NCBI GenBank assembly: GCA_039030395.1
Contig: JBCCEF010000009.1
Span: forward strand, 1-64,000
DNA length: 64,000 nt
Source of the DNA: Acidobacteriota bacterium
GTDB lineage: Bacteria; Acidobacteriota; Thermoanaerobaculia; Multivoradales; JBCCEF01
Direction of reading: 5' to 3'
Shown here piece after piece: positions 40,603 to 49,620 of this stretch; positions within the stretch are counted from its first letter, which is position 1, and every line of letters starts with the position of its first letter. The notes below the pieces were generated by a model. It was not told the DNA's origin, did no database searches, and was given only the letters and a program-made list of their open reading frames with translations. Made by a program: the position numbers and the translations under genes.

Positions 40603-41358
40603 TTAGCCCGTCCCGTCCGAATCGGCCTGGATCTGGTCAAAGGTCAAACCCACCGCGACGCGGAAGGGAATCTGTACAACCTGCCCGGCTTGGATCTGAA
40701 CGGAAACGACTCCGAGTTGCCAGATCTTCTTCCAGTTGAAGATGACCGATAGATGGGTCTTGCCGGGCACACTGATTTCTACTTCTTCTGAGTAGGACTC
40801 CGTCGTCGATTCCTCCAGGGCGTACTTCCTTCGAATCGACTCTTCAATCGACGATTCCACTCCTACCCCATCCGCCCCCAGGGAGAAACCGGCATTCTGA
40901 GACTCGGCCTGCTCATATTCGACCGACAGGGTTCTGGTCCACTGCTTGCTGATGGTGAACCGCCGCTTGATGGCCGCCGAGCTTCGAGAGTTGTCGATCG
41001 TCCTCAGGTCTTTGCCGAGGTGCTCCTCCACTCGCTCCGTTTCCTGAACTCCCACGACCTTCGCTGCATCTTGAGAACTCGCTGGAAGCGAATCGTCCTT
41101 CACCGGCCACGAGTAGAGGCACCTGGGACACTCCGCACGCTCAGCGCGGTAGGGCGCCATCTTCCAGACCGGGATCCTACGATTGCCAGCGCCGTAGAAC
41201 CTGGCGGAGACGGCACCGATACCGTCGACGAGTCTTTCGTCGCATTTCGGACAGCGGTAACCGGACGAGTAGAACTTGCTGAATTCTTCGGACCAGCCAG
41301 CGAGAGCCCCTTGTGCAGCCGCCAAGCCACCCGTGAACCTGAAGAATTTCTCTTTCAC
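40603..41358 (-). CDS. zinc-ribbon protein with aerolysin-like Ser/Thr-rich beta region (hypothetical)
   Basis: About 251 residues from GTG 41358 (VKEKFFRFTGGLAAAQGALA), preceded by GGGGGAGG; a TTG at 41409 is the alternative. Near the N-terminus are two Cys pairs, RCPKCDERL and ECPRCLYSWPV, a likely zinc ribbon. The C-terminal half alternates polar residues: IEESIRRKYALEESTTESYS, EEVEISVPGKTHLSVIFNW and KKIWQLGVVSVQIQAGQVVQ. That pattern recalls aerolysin-type beta-hairpin regions, but I cannot confirm a family. No signal peptide. The base composition is less GC-rich than the neighbouring operons. Function unknown. Confidence 0.6.
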   Translation of the reverse strand: MKEKFFRFTGGLAAAQGALAGWSEEFSKFYSSGYRCPKCDERLVDGIGAVSARFYGAGNRRIPVWKMAPYRAERAECPRCLYSWPVKDDSLPASSQDAAKVVGVQETERVEEHLGKDLRTIDNSRSSAAIKRRFTISKQWTRTLSVEYEQAESQNAGFSLGADGVGVESSIEESIRRKYALEESTTESYSEEVEISVPGKTHLSVIFNWKKIWQLGVVSVQIQAGQVVQIPFRVAVGLTFDQIQADSDGTG

Positions 41359-41568
41359 CCGCGAACCCTCCCCCGTCCGCAACCGCAGGACAAGACGGCC
41401 ATAAATCAATAATTCCTCAATCTTAAGCGAAATTGTAGCGGCAGTCCCGCAGTGACTTCTCTACTCTTGCGACCTGCCGCAGCCAACCACCAAAGACCAC
41501 TGCGAGAAGTGCCACCTAGACTCTTGGAACCGAGGCCGCTCTAGGGCCGTCCAAGCCCGTCGTTTGAA

Positions 41569-42042
41569 CTACCGAAATGCAAGCTGTAGCACGACAGCTA
41601 TCACCGTCGACGCAACTACCCCTAGTCCAAAGAGTAGATAGTCACGTTTCCTGTTTCGACTCTGTACAGAGTCGAGAAAGTCCTTGAAGTATTCGGCGGC
41701 AGCCAGTGGGACATTTTCCAGGTGCTCGATACTTACCTTCAAATCATCCTCCCGAGTCTTTAGCTCCAGGAGTTCTGACTCCAGACGAGAGACGGTCTCT
41801 CTTCGGTCTCGAATCACTGGCTCGAGTTGCAGGAGAGCAGCGTCCATCTCCCGTGAGACGCGCTGAAGTTCGACCGTTAGACTCACCAAACGCGCGGAAT
41901 GGGGACTCGCGACTCTTGGTTTCTTGTATAGAAACCGAAGGAGGGCGCGACCGGATTCTGTTGACAGCATTCCTCCCGCAGCAAGGCTTGTCAGGGCGCC
42001 CAGAACACTCCCCAGGAGTCCAAGGCCAGTTTCGATACCCAT
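41569..42042 (-). CDS. hypothetical protein with two hydrophobic ends and a coiled coil
   Basis: About 157 residues from ATG 42042 (MGIETGLGLLGSVLGALTSL), with GGGAG 5 nt upstream; in-frame ATGs at 42054 and 42099 are possible. One hydrophobic segment at the N-terminus (Gly/Leu/Ala-rich), then a long coiled coil (LVSLTVELQRVSREMDAALL, VIRDRRETVSRLESELLELK), then a C-terminal membrane helix (YLLFGLGVVASTVIAVVLQL). Same strand as the zinc-ribbon gene and 210 bp upstream of it. No family recognised. Confidence 0.55.
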   Translation of the reverse strand: MGIETGLGLLGSVLGALTSLAAGGMLSTESGRALLRFLYKKPRVASPHSARLVSLTVELQRVSREMDAALLQLEPVIRDRRETVSRLESELLELKTREDDLKVSIEHLENVPLAAAEYFKDFLDSVQSRNRKRDYLLFGLGVVASTVIAVVLQLAFR

Positions 42043-42237
42043 TTCATCTCCCATTCCTGGTATCAAAGAATGTCCACCCAAGAGGCTCGGAAAGGCCAAG
42101 TCGAAGGTTGAAGCTCGAACTTCGACTAAAGGAGAAAGCGCAAGCAGTTTGCGATCGGGTTCAGCTAGACCGTGGTCTGGTGAGAAAGGTCGACCACCCT
42201 CCCCGTTACCAACCGCTCGGGAACCTCCACCCGCTCC

Positions 42238-42316
42238 GGTGCCACCCGAATGGCCGACGCCGCGCCTTCAGATCGTAAACCTCTGATTTCAAAAGCCTTG
42301 AAATTCGGGTGGCACC
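42238..42316. repeat. palindromic intergenic element, full copy
   Basis: Perfect 14-bp inverted ends: GGTGCCACCCGAAT (42238-42251) and ATTCGGGTGGCACC (42303-42316), enclosing ~51 bp that includes CTGATTTCAAAAGCCTTGAA. A related copy lies at 50194-50270 and a half-copy at 40501-40560; another left end GGTGCCACCCGA is near 59986. It lies between the coiled-coil gene and the 3' end of the permease gene; the rest of 42043-42380 shows nothing else. Confidence 0.75.
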
Positions 42317-42380
42317 TTCTTGGAAGGGGCGGAACCGGCCATCTTTGGCTGCTGCGCGGCGCCCCGCAGCACTGTCGCCT

Positions 42381-43622
42381 CTAGTCCGAATATTCCGGAA
42401 CTCCTGCCAGGCGGTCCTGGTCGAAGGGCAGGCCAGGGAAGAGCTTCGGGTAGTACCAAGCTCTCAGCTCCGCGTGATACTGCCTCACCCGATCCTCGTA
42501 GTCGAGTGCCGACCGACCATCGGTCCGGGCCGCTCTTTGCAGAGATCGCTCCATCCAAGCGGGTGGTGACAGCCAGGAGAGTTTTCCCGCCAGAGACTCC
42601 CGGCGCTGGCGCCCGTCTCGATAGGCGAGGGAAATCTCCTCGGCCTTTTGGTCCCCTACTTGCTGGAAGGCGTAGTACCACTTCCATTCAAAGGGGCGAG
42701 TCACCTCCATGTGGTCTTCCCATTCCGGGTGTCGAGCGACGAACGGCTCCATGGTCGCCTCTTTCGGCAGGTCCCAGGCGTCATTCACCGCCTCCCGTTG
42801 CGTCAGCACGATGTCGCCGCCATCGGGTAGAGGGATCGACGCATCGACGGCGGCCTGGATGGCCGCGGGTGCGATCACGGCAAGCAGGAGCCAGACGCCG
42901 CACGCCGCAACGAGATTGACGGAACTCGTCCATCCGCAACGATCGACCAGGCTGCAGACGCCCCACCAAAACAACAGGTGGAGCGCCGTCAACAGGCTTG
43001 CCGACGCGAGAACACCTGCTCCGGAGTTCGAAGCAAGCCCTCCGATCCAGAGCGGAAAGAGCAAACAACCCGTCAACAGAGCGACCTTGAGCCCGGACCG
43101 CATCCGCCAGGGCGAACGCTCTCTCCCAGACGTGGCACTGAGCCATTCATAGCGACCGGCAGCCCGTTCGGAGGAACGCACGTCGTGCAACAACAAGATC
43201 AGAAGCAGGGGCGCCAGCAGGCTGACGACGAAGGCGTAGTCAAATCGGCCGATCAGAGCGAAATCGGGGTTTCCCGCATCGGACTCATAGATTTGTCCTT
43301 CGAGGGCGAGAAGTCGAATGCGGTGCTTCCAGGGCGACACGTCTCTCTGTCCCAGGGCGGCAAAGGCGAAGTTCGTCGGTTCGTCGACGGTCAGGTGAAA
43401 CGTGTAGTAGGCGGCGCCGCCCCAGTCGGTCTGCCCGGCCTGGACGACCTGCCGCTCGGCGCGATCGGCTGCGAGCAGTTCAGCGATCGTCGCCCTCTGC
43501 TGTGCAACTTCCACTACCCCCAACAGGACTGCGACGGAGGAGGCGGCTAGAGCCACGACAAGGAACAGGAGAACACCGCGATCGCGGAGGAGGAAAGCGA
43601 GTTCCCGAGCGACACCCTTCAC
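42381..43622 (-). CDS. ABC-2/DUF3526-like permease, second subunit
   Basis: About 413 residues from GTG 43622 (VKGVARELAFLLRDRGVLLF), which overlaps the previous stop (GTGA). Membrane helices at the N-terminus, after a periplasmic loop of ~110 residues (RDVSPWKHRIRLLALEGQIY), and near the middle (YAFVVSLLAPLLLILLLHDV; LFPLWIGGLASNSGAGVLAS; ACGVWLLLAVIAPAAIQAAV). The DVRSSERAAGRYEWLSATSG segment after the helix is typical of DUF3526 permeases. Acts with the permease and ATPase encoded just upstream. Confidence 0.8.
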   Translation of the reverse strand: MKGVARELAFLLRDRGVLLFLVVALAASSVAVLLGVVEVAQQRATIAELLAADRAERQVVQAGQTDWGGAAYYTFHLTVDEPTNFAFAALGQRDVSPWKHRIRLLALEGQIYESDAGNPDFALIGRFDYAFVVSLLAPLLLILLLHDVRSSERAAGRYEWLSATSGRERSPWRMRSGLKVALLTGCLLFPLWIGGLASNSGAGVLASASLLTALHLLFWWGVCSLVDRCGWTSSVNLVAACGVWLLLAVIAPAAIQAAVDASIPLPDGGDIVLTQREAVNDAWDLPKEATMEPFVARHPEWEDHMEVTRPFEWKWYYAFQQVGDQKAEEISLAYRDGRQRRESLAGKLSWLSPPAWMERSLQRAARTDGRSALDYEDRVRQYHAELRAWYYPKLFPGLPFDQDRLAGVPEYSD

Positions 43623-45055
43623 GGTTTCACCCGACCCGAAGACGCAAAGCCGAGCACCGTGAACACCCCCAACCAGGCAAGCAACGGCAGCACACTCGCG
43701 CTCGCGCGTCGCCAACGCGGGCCTGCTGGATCGGGCTCAAAGCGGAACGACTCGAGGACTTGCCAGTTTTCCGCCGACACCCGGGTGCGACGCTCGGCGT
43801 CCGGGTCTCGGCTGCGATGGATGTCGTCACTGTATGCGAGCTGTTGTGCATGGACCCGGTTCAGACCCTGAACAAAGTCGAATCTCAGCGCCTCGGTCTC
43901 ACGCATGAACCGATGATGGGTGCCGAGGTCGGTGCCGGCAACGGCTCGCGACGCGCTGGAGACCGCCATCGTCGGCGACAGCCAACCGAAGATCGCCGCA
44001 CGGCTGGATTGCCGAAGCTCCAACGCCATCCGCTCCTCGGCGTAGCGATTCATGAGCTCGGTGAGACTGGCCTCGGAGCTCTGGGCGACGACGCCGCGGA
44101 AGTTGATCGGCAGATCCGCAACGTCTTCGACGTCGTACAGGGCGAGCAAGTTGGCCCGCAGCTTCGCGAAGGCCGGATCCGCCGCGTTGTGACCATCGCC
44201 GAGCTTCCGTATTTCGGCTTGCATCCGAAGGTCGGACTGAGCCTTGCCCTCGGAAGGCACCGCAACATCCGCTGTCGCGACCGCGAGCGGCGGAACCACC
44301 AGCGTGCTGGTCAGCCAGAGAGAAGCGAGGATGCCGAGCGCAACGCCCCGCGCCTTGCCCAAGGTCGAAACGAGCACGATGGCGCTGCACCAGACCAAGG
44401 CATAGGCGACGTAGATGCCGAACAGTCCGAGGCTGGCCGCGAAACTCTCTCCCCAAAGCACTCCGTAGGCGCTCATGAGCAGCATCGGGACCAGCATCAC
44501 CGCCGCGACACCCAAAAGTGCTGCGCTCTTGCCAGCGTACAACTGGCGGCCCGTCACGCCCTGCGCCAGGAGCGGACCCAGCGTCCGCGCTTCGCGCTCG
44601 CGCACCATGACGGCATGGCCGATGACGATGAGTAGGAGCGGAAGCAGGAACTGATAGACAAGCGCCGGGGTCAGGCTGCCGAGACCGCCGAGATCAGCGC
44701 TGGCATGGGCATCCGAGAACATCGCCGTATTCTGGCGGTGCCCTTCGAGGAAGATGGACTGGCCGGTCATCGCATCGACACCCGGGTCGACGATGGCAAG
44801 CGGAGGCGGAGGCCGGAAGGCGTAGTGCCCGTAGTGCACCATCCGGTGCGGATGGCGCTCCGGCTGGGAAAGGAAGGTTTCTTCCGCCGCCGCCTGCTGC
44901 CGGCTGCGCTCCTCGGCGGCCTTGCTGATCCGCAGTGCCGTCAGCAGACAGGACACGACAAGAACGATGGCGAAGACGCTCACGGCGAGGACCGCCACGC
45001 GGGTACGCCGCCACAATCGAATCTCGCCGCTCGCGATGGTGAGCACGGTGCTCAT
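43619..45055 (-). CDS. ABC-2/DUF3526-like permease, first subunit
   Basis: 478 residues, ATG 45055 overlapping the ATPase stop (ATGA). One N-terminal helix (VAVLAVSVFAIVLVVSCLLT), a large periplasmic loop with HPHRMVHYGHYAFRPPPPLA and ESIFLEGHRQNTAMF-like text, then helices such as LVYQFLLPLLLIVIGHAVMV followed by REREARTLGPLLAQGVTGRQ, which is the cytosolic contact loop of these permeases. The His/Tyr-rich HYGHYAF stretch is characteristic of DUF3526 proteins. Homodimer-like pair with the next gene. Confidence 0.82.
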   Translation of the reverse strand: MSTVLTIASGEIRLWRRTRVAVLAVSVFAIVLVVSCLLTALRISKAAEERSRQQAAAEETFLSQPERHPHRMVHYGHYAFRPPPPLAIVDPGVDAMTGQSIFLEGHRQNTAMFSDAHASADLGGLGSLTPALVYQFLLPLLLIVIGHAVMVREREARTLGPLLAQGVTGRQLYAGKSAALLGVAAVMLVPMLLMSAYGVLWGESFAASLGLFGIYVAYALVWCSAIVLVSTLGKARGVALGILASLWLTSTLVVPPLAVATADVAVPSEGKAQSDLRMQAEIRKLGDGHNAADPAFAKLRANLLALYDVEDVADLPINFRGVVAQSSEASLTELMNRYAEERMALELRQSSRAAIFGWLSPTMAVSSASRAVAGTDLGTHHRFMRETEALRFDFVQGLNRVHAQQLAYSDDIHRSRDPDAERRTRVSAENWQVLESFRFEPDPAGPRWRRASASVLPLLAWLGVFTVLGFASSGRVKP

Positions 45056-45771
45056 TCCGCGGACCGCCCGGCGAACGCCGCGTGAACTGCCTCCGTTTCG
45101 ATGCTGCCCTCGGCGCTTCGGTCAAAGGCCCCAACGAGTTCGCCTCTTCGCAACAATCCGATCCGGTCGGCCACCTGGCACGCTCCATAGACATCGTGGG
45201 TGACCATCAGGACGGTCTTGCCCTTCGCCGCCAGTTCCCTCACCAGCGCGTGGAACTCATCGATGGCGATCGGATCCAATCCCGAGGTCGGCTCGTCCAG
45301 GAGCAGGATCGGCGTTTCGCGAAGCAGTGCCAGCGCGATCGCCACTTTCTGGCGCATCCCCTTCGAGTAGGTGTCCATGCGCTTAGCCCGAGCATCGCTA
45401 TGGAGCGACACCGTGTCCAAGGCGGAGTCGAGGTCTGCCCGCGAGGCCTGCACCTTCGCCAGGGACAGGAAGTACTCGAGATTCTGATAGGCATCCAGAT
45501 GACCGTAGAGCGTCGCCGCCTCGGGCAGGTAGGAAACCGCCTTCCGCGAAGAGGCGAGTTGGTCGGAAACAATCCGACCTTGCACCCTGACCTCGCCGGC
45601 CGAAGGCTCGAGAAACCCCAAGAACGTCAGCAGCGTCGTCGACTTCCCGGCGCCGTTGCCACCTAGCAGGGCGTAGACCTCCCCGGGGGCGACGCCAAAG
45701 GAAACGTCCTTCAGCACCGGCTCGCGCGAACGCTCAACACACAAAGACCGTGTTTCGAGTGAAAAACTCAT
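45052..45771 (-). CDS. ABC transporter ATPase (NosF/CcmA-like)
   Basis: 239 residues from ATG 45771 (MSFSLETRSLCVERSREPVL). Walker A LLGGNGAGKSTTLLTFLGFL, signature YSKGMRQKVAIALALLRE and Walker B ILLLDEPTSGLDPIAIDE are all intact, with a switch His in MVTHDVYG. Drives the two DUF3526-like permeases encoded downstream. Lies 14 bp after the TonB-dependent receptor gene, so the receptor and the transporter form one operon. Confidence 0.93.
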   Translation of the reverse strand: MSFSLETRSLCVERSREPVLKDVSFGVAPGEVYALLGGNGAGKSTTLLTFLGFLEPSAGEVRVQGRIVSDQLASSRKAVSYLPEAATLYGHLDAYQNLEYFLSLAKVQASRADLDSALDTVSLHSDARAKRMDTYSKGMRQKVAIALALLRETPILLLDEPTSGLDPIAIDEFHALVRELAAKGKTVLMVTHDVYGACQVADRIGLLRRGELVGAFDRSAEGSIETEAVHAAFAGRSAE

Positions 45772-45785
45772 GACCGTCTCCTCGA

Positions 45786-48182
45786 CTAGAATCGGTAGGC
45801 GGCCGTCGCGCTGGCAGCCAGCGGTGTCCCCGGCTGAACCCACAGCGACGCGAATGAATTCGTGTAGTACTCCTCGTCCGACAGATTGTCGATGTCCACT
45901 CGCAGCGAAATCGCCTCGTTCACCTCGTAGTCGGCGAAGAGCCGCAAGATCGTGTAGTCCGGCAACACAAAATCGCTGAGGCCCTGACCAAAGAAGTCTC
46001 CAAATTGGCCGAGTCGCTCGCCGACATGGAGGACACCGCCTCCCACGCGCAGCGGCCAGCCGCGGTCGCTGAAGTCCTTGACCAACTGAACCCCCAGTTG
46101 ATGCTCGGGAATGTTGAGCAAGCGCTGGCCGGCAGGAATTCCGACGCCAAAATTCGGATCGTTGAAATCGTTCTCAGTCTGCGCATCGACATAGGTGTAG
46201 GACAGCCAGAGAGTGAGACCCTTCGCCAGGTCTCCGTTGAGGTCCAGTTCGAACCCGTGACTCTCCGCCTCGCCGATCGCGGTGGCGTTGAAGTTGTCGT
46301 CCACCGTCGAGATGTTCTCCTGCTCCACTTGGAAAACCGTTGCCGTACCCACCATCGCGCCTTCGTTCAGCTCGAACTTCACGCCGACTTCGGTCGATGT
46401 GCTCGTGTTCGGGTCGAGACCGCCGGACAGTGGGCGGAAGTTTTCACCGTACGACGCATAGAGCGAGACCTGCCCGTTCAGGAGATAGACCAGCCCGAGC
46501 TGAGGAGACACCTGCGTGTCGCTCTGGTCGGTCACCGATCCCGATCTGCGGTTGTTGAGCTCCTGCTGGTAGTCGTCGAAGCGCGCCCCGATCCGAACAT
46601 CGAGCCGGTCCGTCAGGCTGATCTGGTCCTGAACGAAAAAGCCGACCGACTCCTGAGTCTCGACCCGATCGGTGAGGGGACCCGGCGTCGGCAAGGGAAA
46701 TCGCCCGTAGACCGGGTCGAAGATGTCGATCGTCTGCAGGCGCTCCCCAGCCGCGGGATCGTTCGGGTCTTCGCCCGGACGAATGCCGCCACCGCGGGCG
46801 CGGAGGAACACCTGATCGTTCTCGAAACGGTCGACATCCGCACCGATCAGAATACGGTGAGTCAGGCCGCCCGTTTGAAACTCGCCGGACACCTCGCCGC
46901 GCAAAACGAAGTACTCGGCGTCATAGTCCCGGAAGCGGCGCTCGCGAGAGAGAGTCTGTCCATCGCGCAACAGAAACTGCCGGGACCCGGAGAGCGTCGC
47001 GGCCGTATCGAAGCCTTCGAGCGAGGTGTCGCGAAGATTGACTCCGAACAGACCGCTCCAAGTGTCGTTGAACTCCGTTTTCAGCTCGAGCTGGTGGCCG
47101 ACCACCGTGGCGTCCATCGGTCCGTTGCCGGGCTCGCCCAAGAAGGTCTCGATCGGTATCACGCCGAGTTGGTTGTCCACGGCCACCACCCCACGATCGA
47201 AGGGAAGCTCCTGATCCGTGTACTCGAGTTCGTACACGACTTGAGTCGACGGGGTCAGGTTGATGGCGATGGACGGATAGAGCCCGACCTTCGTGGTCTC
47301 GACGGTGTCGCGGAAGCTGCCGGCATCTTCGTAGAAGCCGACCAGGCGTACCGCGACTTTGTCGTTGACGGGAGTCGTCCAGTCCGCATCGACACGAGTG
47401 AAGTCGAAACTGCCGGCGGTGAACTTGAGCTCGCCAGCGGTGTCGAAAGTCGGCCGCTTGGTGACCAGATTGATCGAGCCGCCCGGCTCGCCTCTTCCGA
47501 GCAAGGCCGCACGGGGACCCTTGAGCACCTCGACCGCCTCGATCCCTGCCAGATCGCGCGGCCCGGAGAAGCCGCGGCCGGCGTTGAAGCCATTGACCAG
47601 GTAGTTGCTCGGCAGGTTTTCGTCTCCGACGAAACCGCGCAGCGCGAAACTGTTCCACAAGCCGCCGAAATTGTTCTGCCGCGCGACCGAAGCCGATAGA
47701 TCGAGAGCCTGGCTGAGATCGAGAGCGCCCGCGTCGCGAATGGCCTGCGGGCCGATCGTGAGCTCGGCCTGCGGCACCTCATGCGGCTCGAAATCGCCTC
47801 GATAGGCCTGGCGCCGCGCCGTCACCTCAATCGTCTCCGACTCGACCGATCTGGCCAAGGAGACCTCGATCTCCGCCGTCTCGCCGGCCGTGATCTCAAA
47901 CCGCTCGACGGCGCGGCCGCGGCTCGGGCTCTCGATCTCGAGAGTGTGATTTCCAACAGGAAGCCCTGTCAGGGAGAAGGTGCCGTCTGCGTCGGTGGCC
48001 GCGCGGAAGCGGGTCGAGGCGACGGTGATCACCGCATCGTCGACCGCTTTGCCATCGGGCGTGCGGACGACTCCGCTCAGGCCACCAGTGGCCGTTTGGG
48101 CGGAAAGAACTGTGCCGGATAGGGCGAGCGCAAGCGCCACCACCCCGAGAGTAGGACTACGGAAAAGGCAATTCGACTTCAT
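45786..48182 (-). CDS. TonB-dependent outer-membrane receptor (siderophore-receptor type)
   Basis: 798 residues from ATG 48182 (MKSNCLFRSPTLGVVALALA, signal peptide). Residues ~30-115 form a CarboxypepD_reg-like domain (GGLSGVVRTPDGKAVDDAVI). The plug follows: GPQAIRDAGALDLSQALDLS and GIEAVEVLKGPRAALLGRGE then PGGSINLVTKRP. The rest is the 22-strand barrel, ending ASATAAYRF with the terminal Phe used for membrane insertion. No FpvA-type signalling domain is seen. The ligand is not known; the plug is like those of siderophore receptors. A longer open frame upstream overlaps the CxxC gene and is not real. Confidence 0.9.
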   Translation of the reverse strand: MKSNCLFRSPTLGVVALALALSGTVLSAQTATGGLSGVVRTPDGKAVDDAVITVASTRFRAATDADGTFSLTGLPVGNHTLEIESPSRGRAVERFEITAGETAEIEVSLARSVESETIEVTARRQAYRGDFEPHEVPQAELTIGPQAIRDAGALDLSQALDLSASVARQNNFGGLWNSFALRGFVGDENLPSNYLVNGFNAGRGFSGPRDLAGIEAVEVLKGPRAALLGRGEPGGSINLVTKRPTFDTAGELKFTAGSFDFTRVDADWTTPVNDKVAVRLVGFYEDAGSFRDTVETTKVGLYPSIAINLTPSTQVVYELEYTDQELPFDRGVVAVDNQLGVIPIETFLGEPGNGPMDATVVGHQLELKTEFNDTWSGLFGVNLRDTSLEGFDTAATLSGSRQFLLRDGQTLSRERRFRDYDAEYFVLRGEVSGEFQTGGLTHRILIGADVDRFENDQVFLRARGGGIRPGEDPNDPAAGERLQTIDIFDPVYGRFPLPTPGPLTDRVETQESVGFFVQDQISLTDRLDVRIGARFDDYQQELNNRRSGSVTDQSDTQVSPQLGLVYLLNGQVSLYASYGENFRPLSGGLDPNTSTSTEVGVKFELNEGAMVGTATVFQVEQENISTVDDNFNATAIGEAESHGFELDLNGDLAKGLTLWLSYTYVDAQTENDFNDPNFGVGIPAGQRLLNIPEHQLGVQLVKDFSDRGWPLRVGGGVLHVGERLGQFGDFFGQGLSDFVLPDYTILRLFADYEVNEAISLRVDIDNLSDEEYYTNSFASLWVQPGTPLAASATAAYRF

Positions 48183-48313
48183 CGGTCGGACTCCACGAGA
48201 ACCGCATATTGGGTATGCCCCGGCCGAGAGCTCGGTCGAGGTAGGTGCTTCCCGAACCGTCGTTCGGCTGAAAAGGGACGGGTCTACTGACGGGCGGCGA
48301 CAGGGCCGCTGGG

Positions 48314-48679
48314 TCAGACGATCGGGGGTCCGCGTGGAGCAGGCGGCAGGTCGTCGAAGCCGGAGACCATGAGGTCGTCCGCCGCGCGAACATCCCGCGT
48401 CACCATCACCGGTGCTCGCGAGGTCGGCTGCGAGGCGTCCAAGGCTCCTTGGCGCCGCCCAGCCGCGCAGGCTGGGCACTGCTCGCCGTCGATGGAGGTC
48501 GACGATTCGACGTGTTTGGTGGCGTTGGGCAGGTCGTGTCCGCCGGTGAGAACGACCGAACTGAACTCCCCACCGGGGTGCCCGTCGTGGCTGTGCGTCG
48601 CGATCAGTCCTCCACCGAGGACGAACGCGGCCAGCATCAGCCAAGCGGCCGGGGCACTCAGATACCGAAATCTGGGCAT
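48314..48679 (-). CDS. small exported His/Cys-rich protein (DUF2946-like)
   Basis: About 121 residues from ATG 48679 (MPRFRYLSAPAAWLMLAAFV). The hydrophobic N-terminus is a signal peptide or anchor. After it comes THSHDGHPGGEFSSVVLTGG with several His, then GEQCPACAAGRRQ with a CxxC, then a disordered tail ending DLPPAPRGPPIV. His plus CxxC suggests metal binding or redox work outside the cytosol. It precedes the receptor gene by 131 bp on the same strand and probably belongs to the same unit. Family name is tentative. Confidence 0.6.
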   Translation of the reverse strand: MPRFRYLSAPAAWLMLAAFVLGGGLIATHSHDGHPGGEFSSVVLTGGHDLPNATKHVESSTSIDGEQCPACAAGRRQGALDASQPTSRAPVMVTRDVRAADDLMVSGFDDLPPAPRGPPIV

Positions 48680-48847
48680 ACCCCGTGACCCTAGCAGACC
48701 CATTGACTCCTGGGCAATGCGATCGATGACCACCACGGGCCGAAGGGAAGCACGCTTGCGAGAAGCTTCGGCCCGTCGCGACGAAGTGATCTCAACCCGC
48801 CTGCCACCGATGTGCGCGGTTGCCGGATGGTGGGACCTGAGCTTGCA

Positions 48848-49465
48848 TCAACGGGTCGCCGTAGCAAGGCATCTAGCCAGTAAGGGTCGCCGCCTCACCT
48901 CGTAATAGTGATTCTGACCTTCATCCTCGCAGGTCGCCTTCAACTCGAGAGACCTCTCGGCGAAAAGAGCCTCATACCCCTCGCGCCCGAGGGAGCGGCA
49001 CTCGCATCCAGCAATGCGGTCGATCCACTTCCCGGCCTCCACGGGCGCCGAGAGCAGGAACCGGCCGCCAGGCCGGAGGGCCTTCGACACCCGCTGCATG
49101 AGCCTCGCCTGATCGTCCGCGCTGAGCAGAAACATCAGCCCGACCGCGATCACCGCACCGTACTCGCGATCGAGAAACGGGCTCTCCAGAGCGTTCGCGC
49201 AATCCACCGGAACCTCCGGGAACCGCGACCGGAAGGTCTCGATCAGTGTGGGAGACGAGTCGATCGCCCAGACGCTGAGCCCGGCATCCAGCAGCGCTCG
49301 CGTCACCGGCATGCCGCCGCCACAGCCGAGCTCCAGCACCTCGGTGCCGGGGACGAGCGATCGCGCCCAGTCCGCCGCCACACCGGCACCGATCGAAGAG
49401 CGGTCTCGCGCCCGCAGGTACTCGCGGGCATGGGTCTCGTAGGAGTCGATGGAACCTGGGCTCAT
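48848..49465 (-). CDS. class I SAM-dependent methyltransferase
   Basis: 205 residues from ATG 49465 (MSPGSIDSYETHAREYLRAR); the open frame upstream to 49642 lacks homology. The SAM-binding motif VLELGCGGGMPVTRALLDAG is clear, followed by WAIDSSPTLIETFRSRF (acidic end of strand 2), FLDREYGAVIAVGLMFLLSA and LRPGGRFLLSAPVEAG. Substrate unknown. A small-molecule target is more likely than nucleic acid, given the short length. Confidence 0.88.
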   Translation of the reverse strand: MSPGSIDSYETHAREYLRARDRSSIGAGVAADWARSLVPGTEVLELGCGGGMPVTRALLDAGLSVWAIDSSPTLIETFRSRFPEVPVDCANALESPFLDREYGAVIAVGLMFLLSADDQARLMQRVSKALRPGGRFLLSAPVEAGKWIDRIAGCECRSLGREGYEALFAERSLELKATCEDEGQNHYYEVRRRPLLARCLATATR

Positions 49466-49620
49466 GGGATCCCACTGTACACCGGCGAAGGTCCTCAAGG
49501 CGCCTGCCAGATCCCCTACGATTGCTGCCTCCCCTGGCGCCACCCGATTGGCGGCACGTTGCCAGAGCGTTACCGCCCCGCTTTCAGGAGGCGTGACCTT
49601 CCTCCATGACCGGGGTTGGT

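Noticed and set aside
48314-48644. N-terminal extension of the TonB receptor frame up to 48644
   Set aside because: The signal peptide starts at 48182; the extension is Arg-rich and overlaps the CxxC gene on another frame of the same strand.
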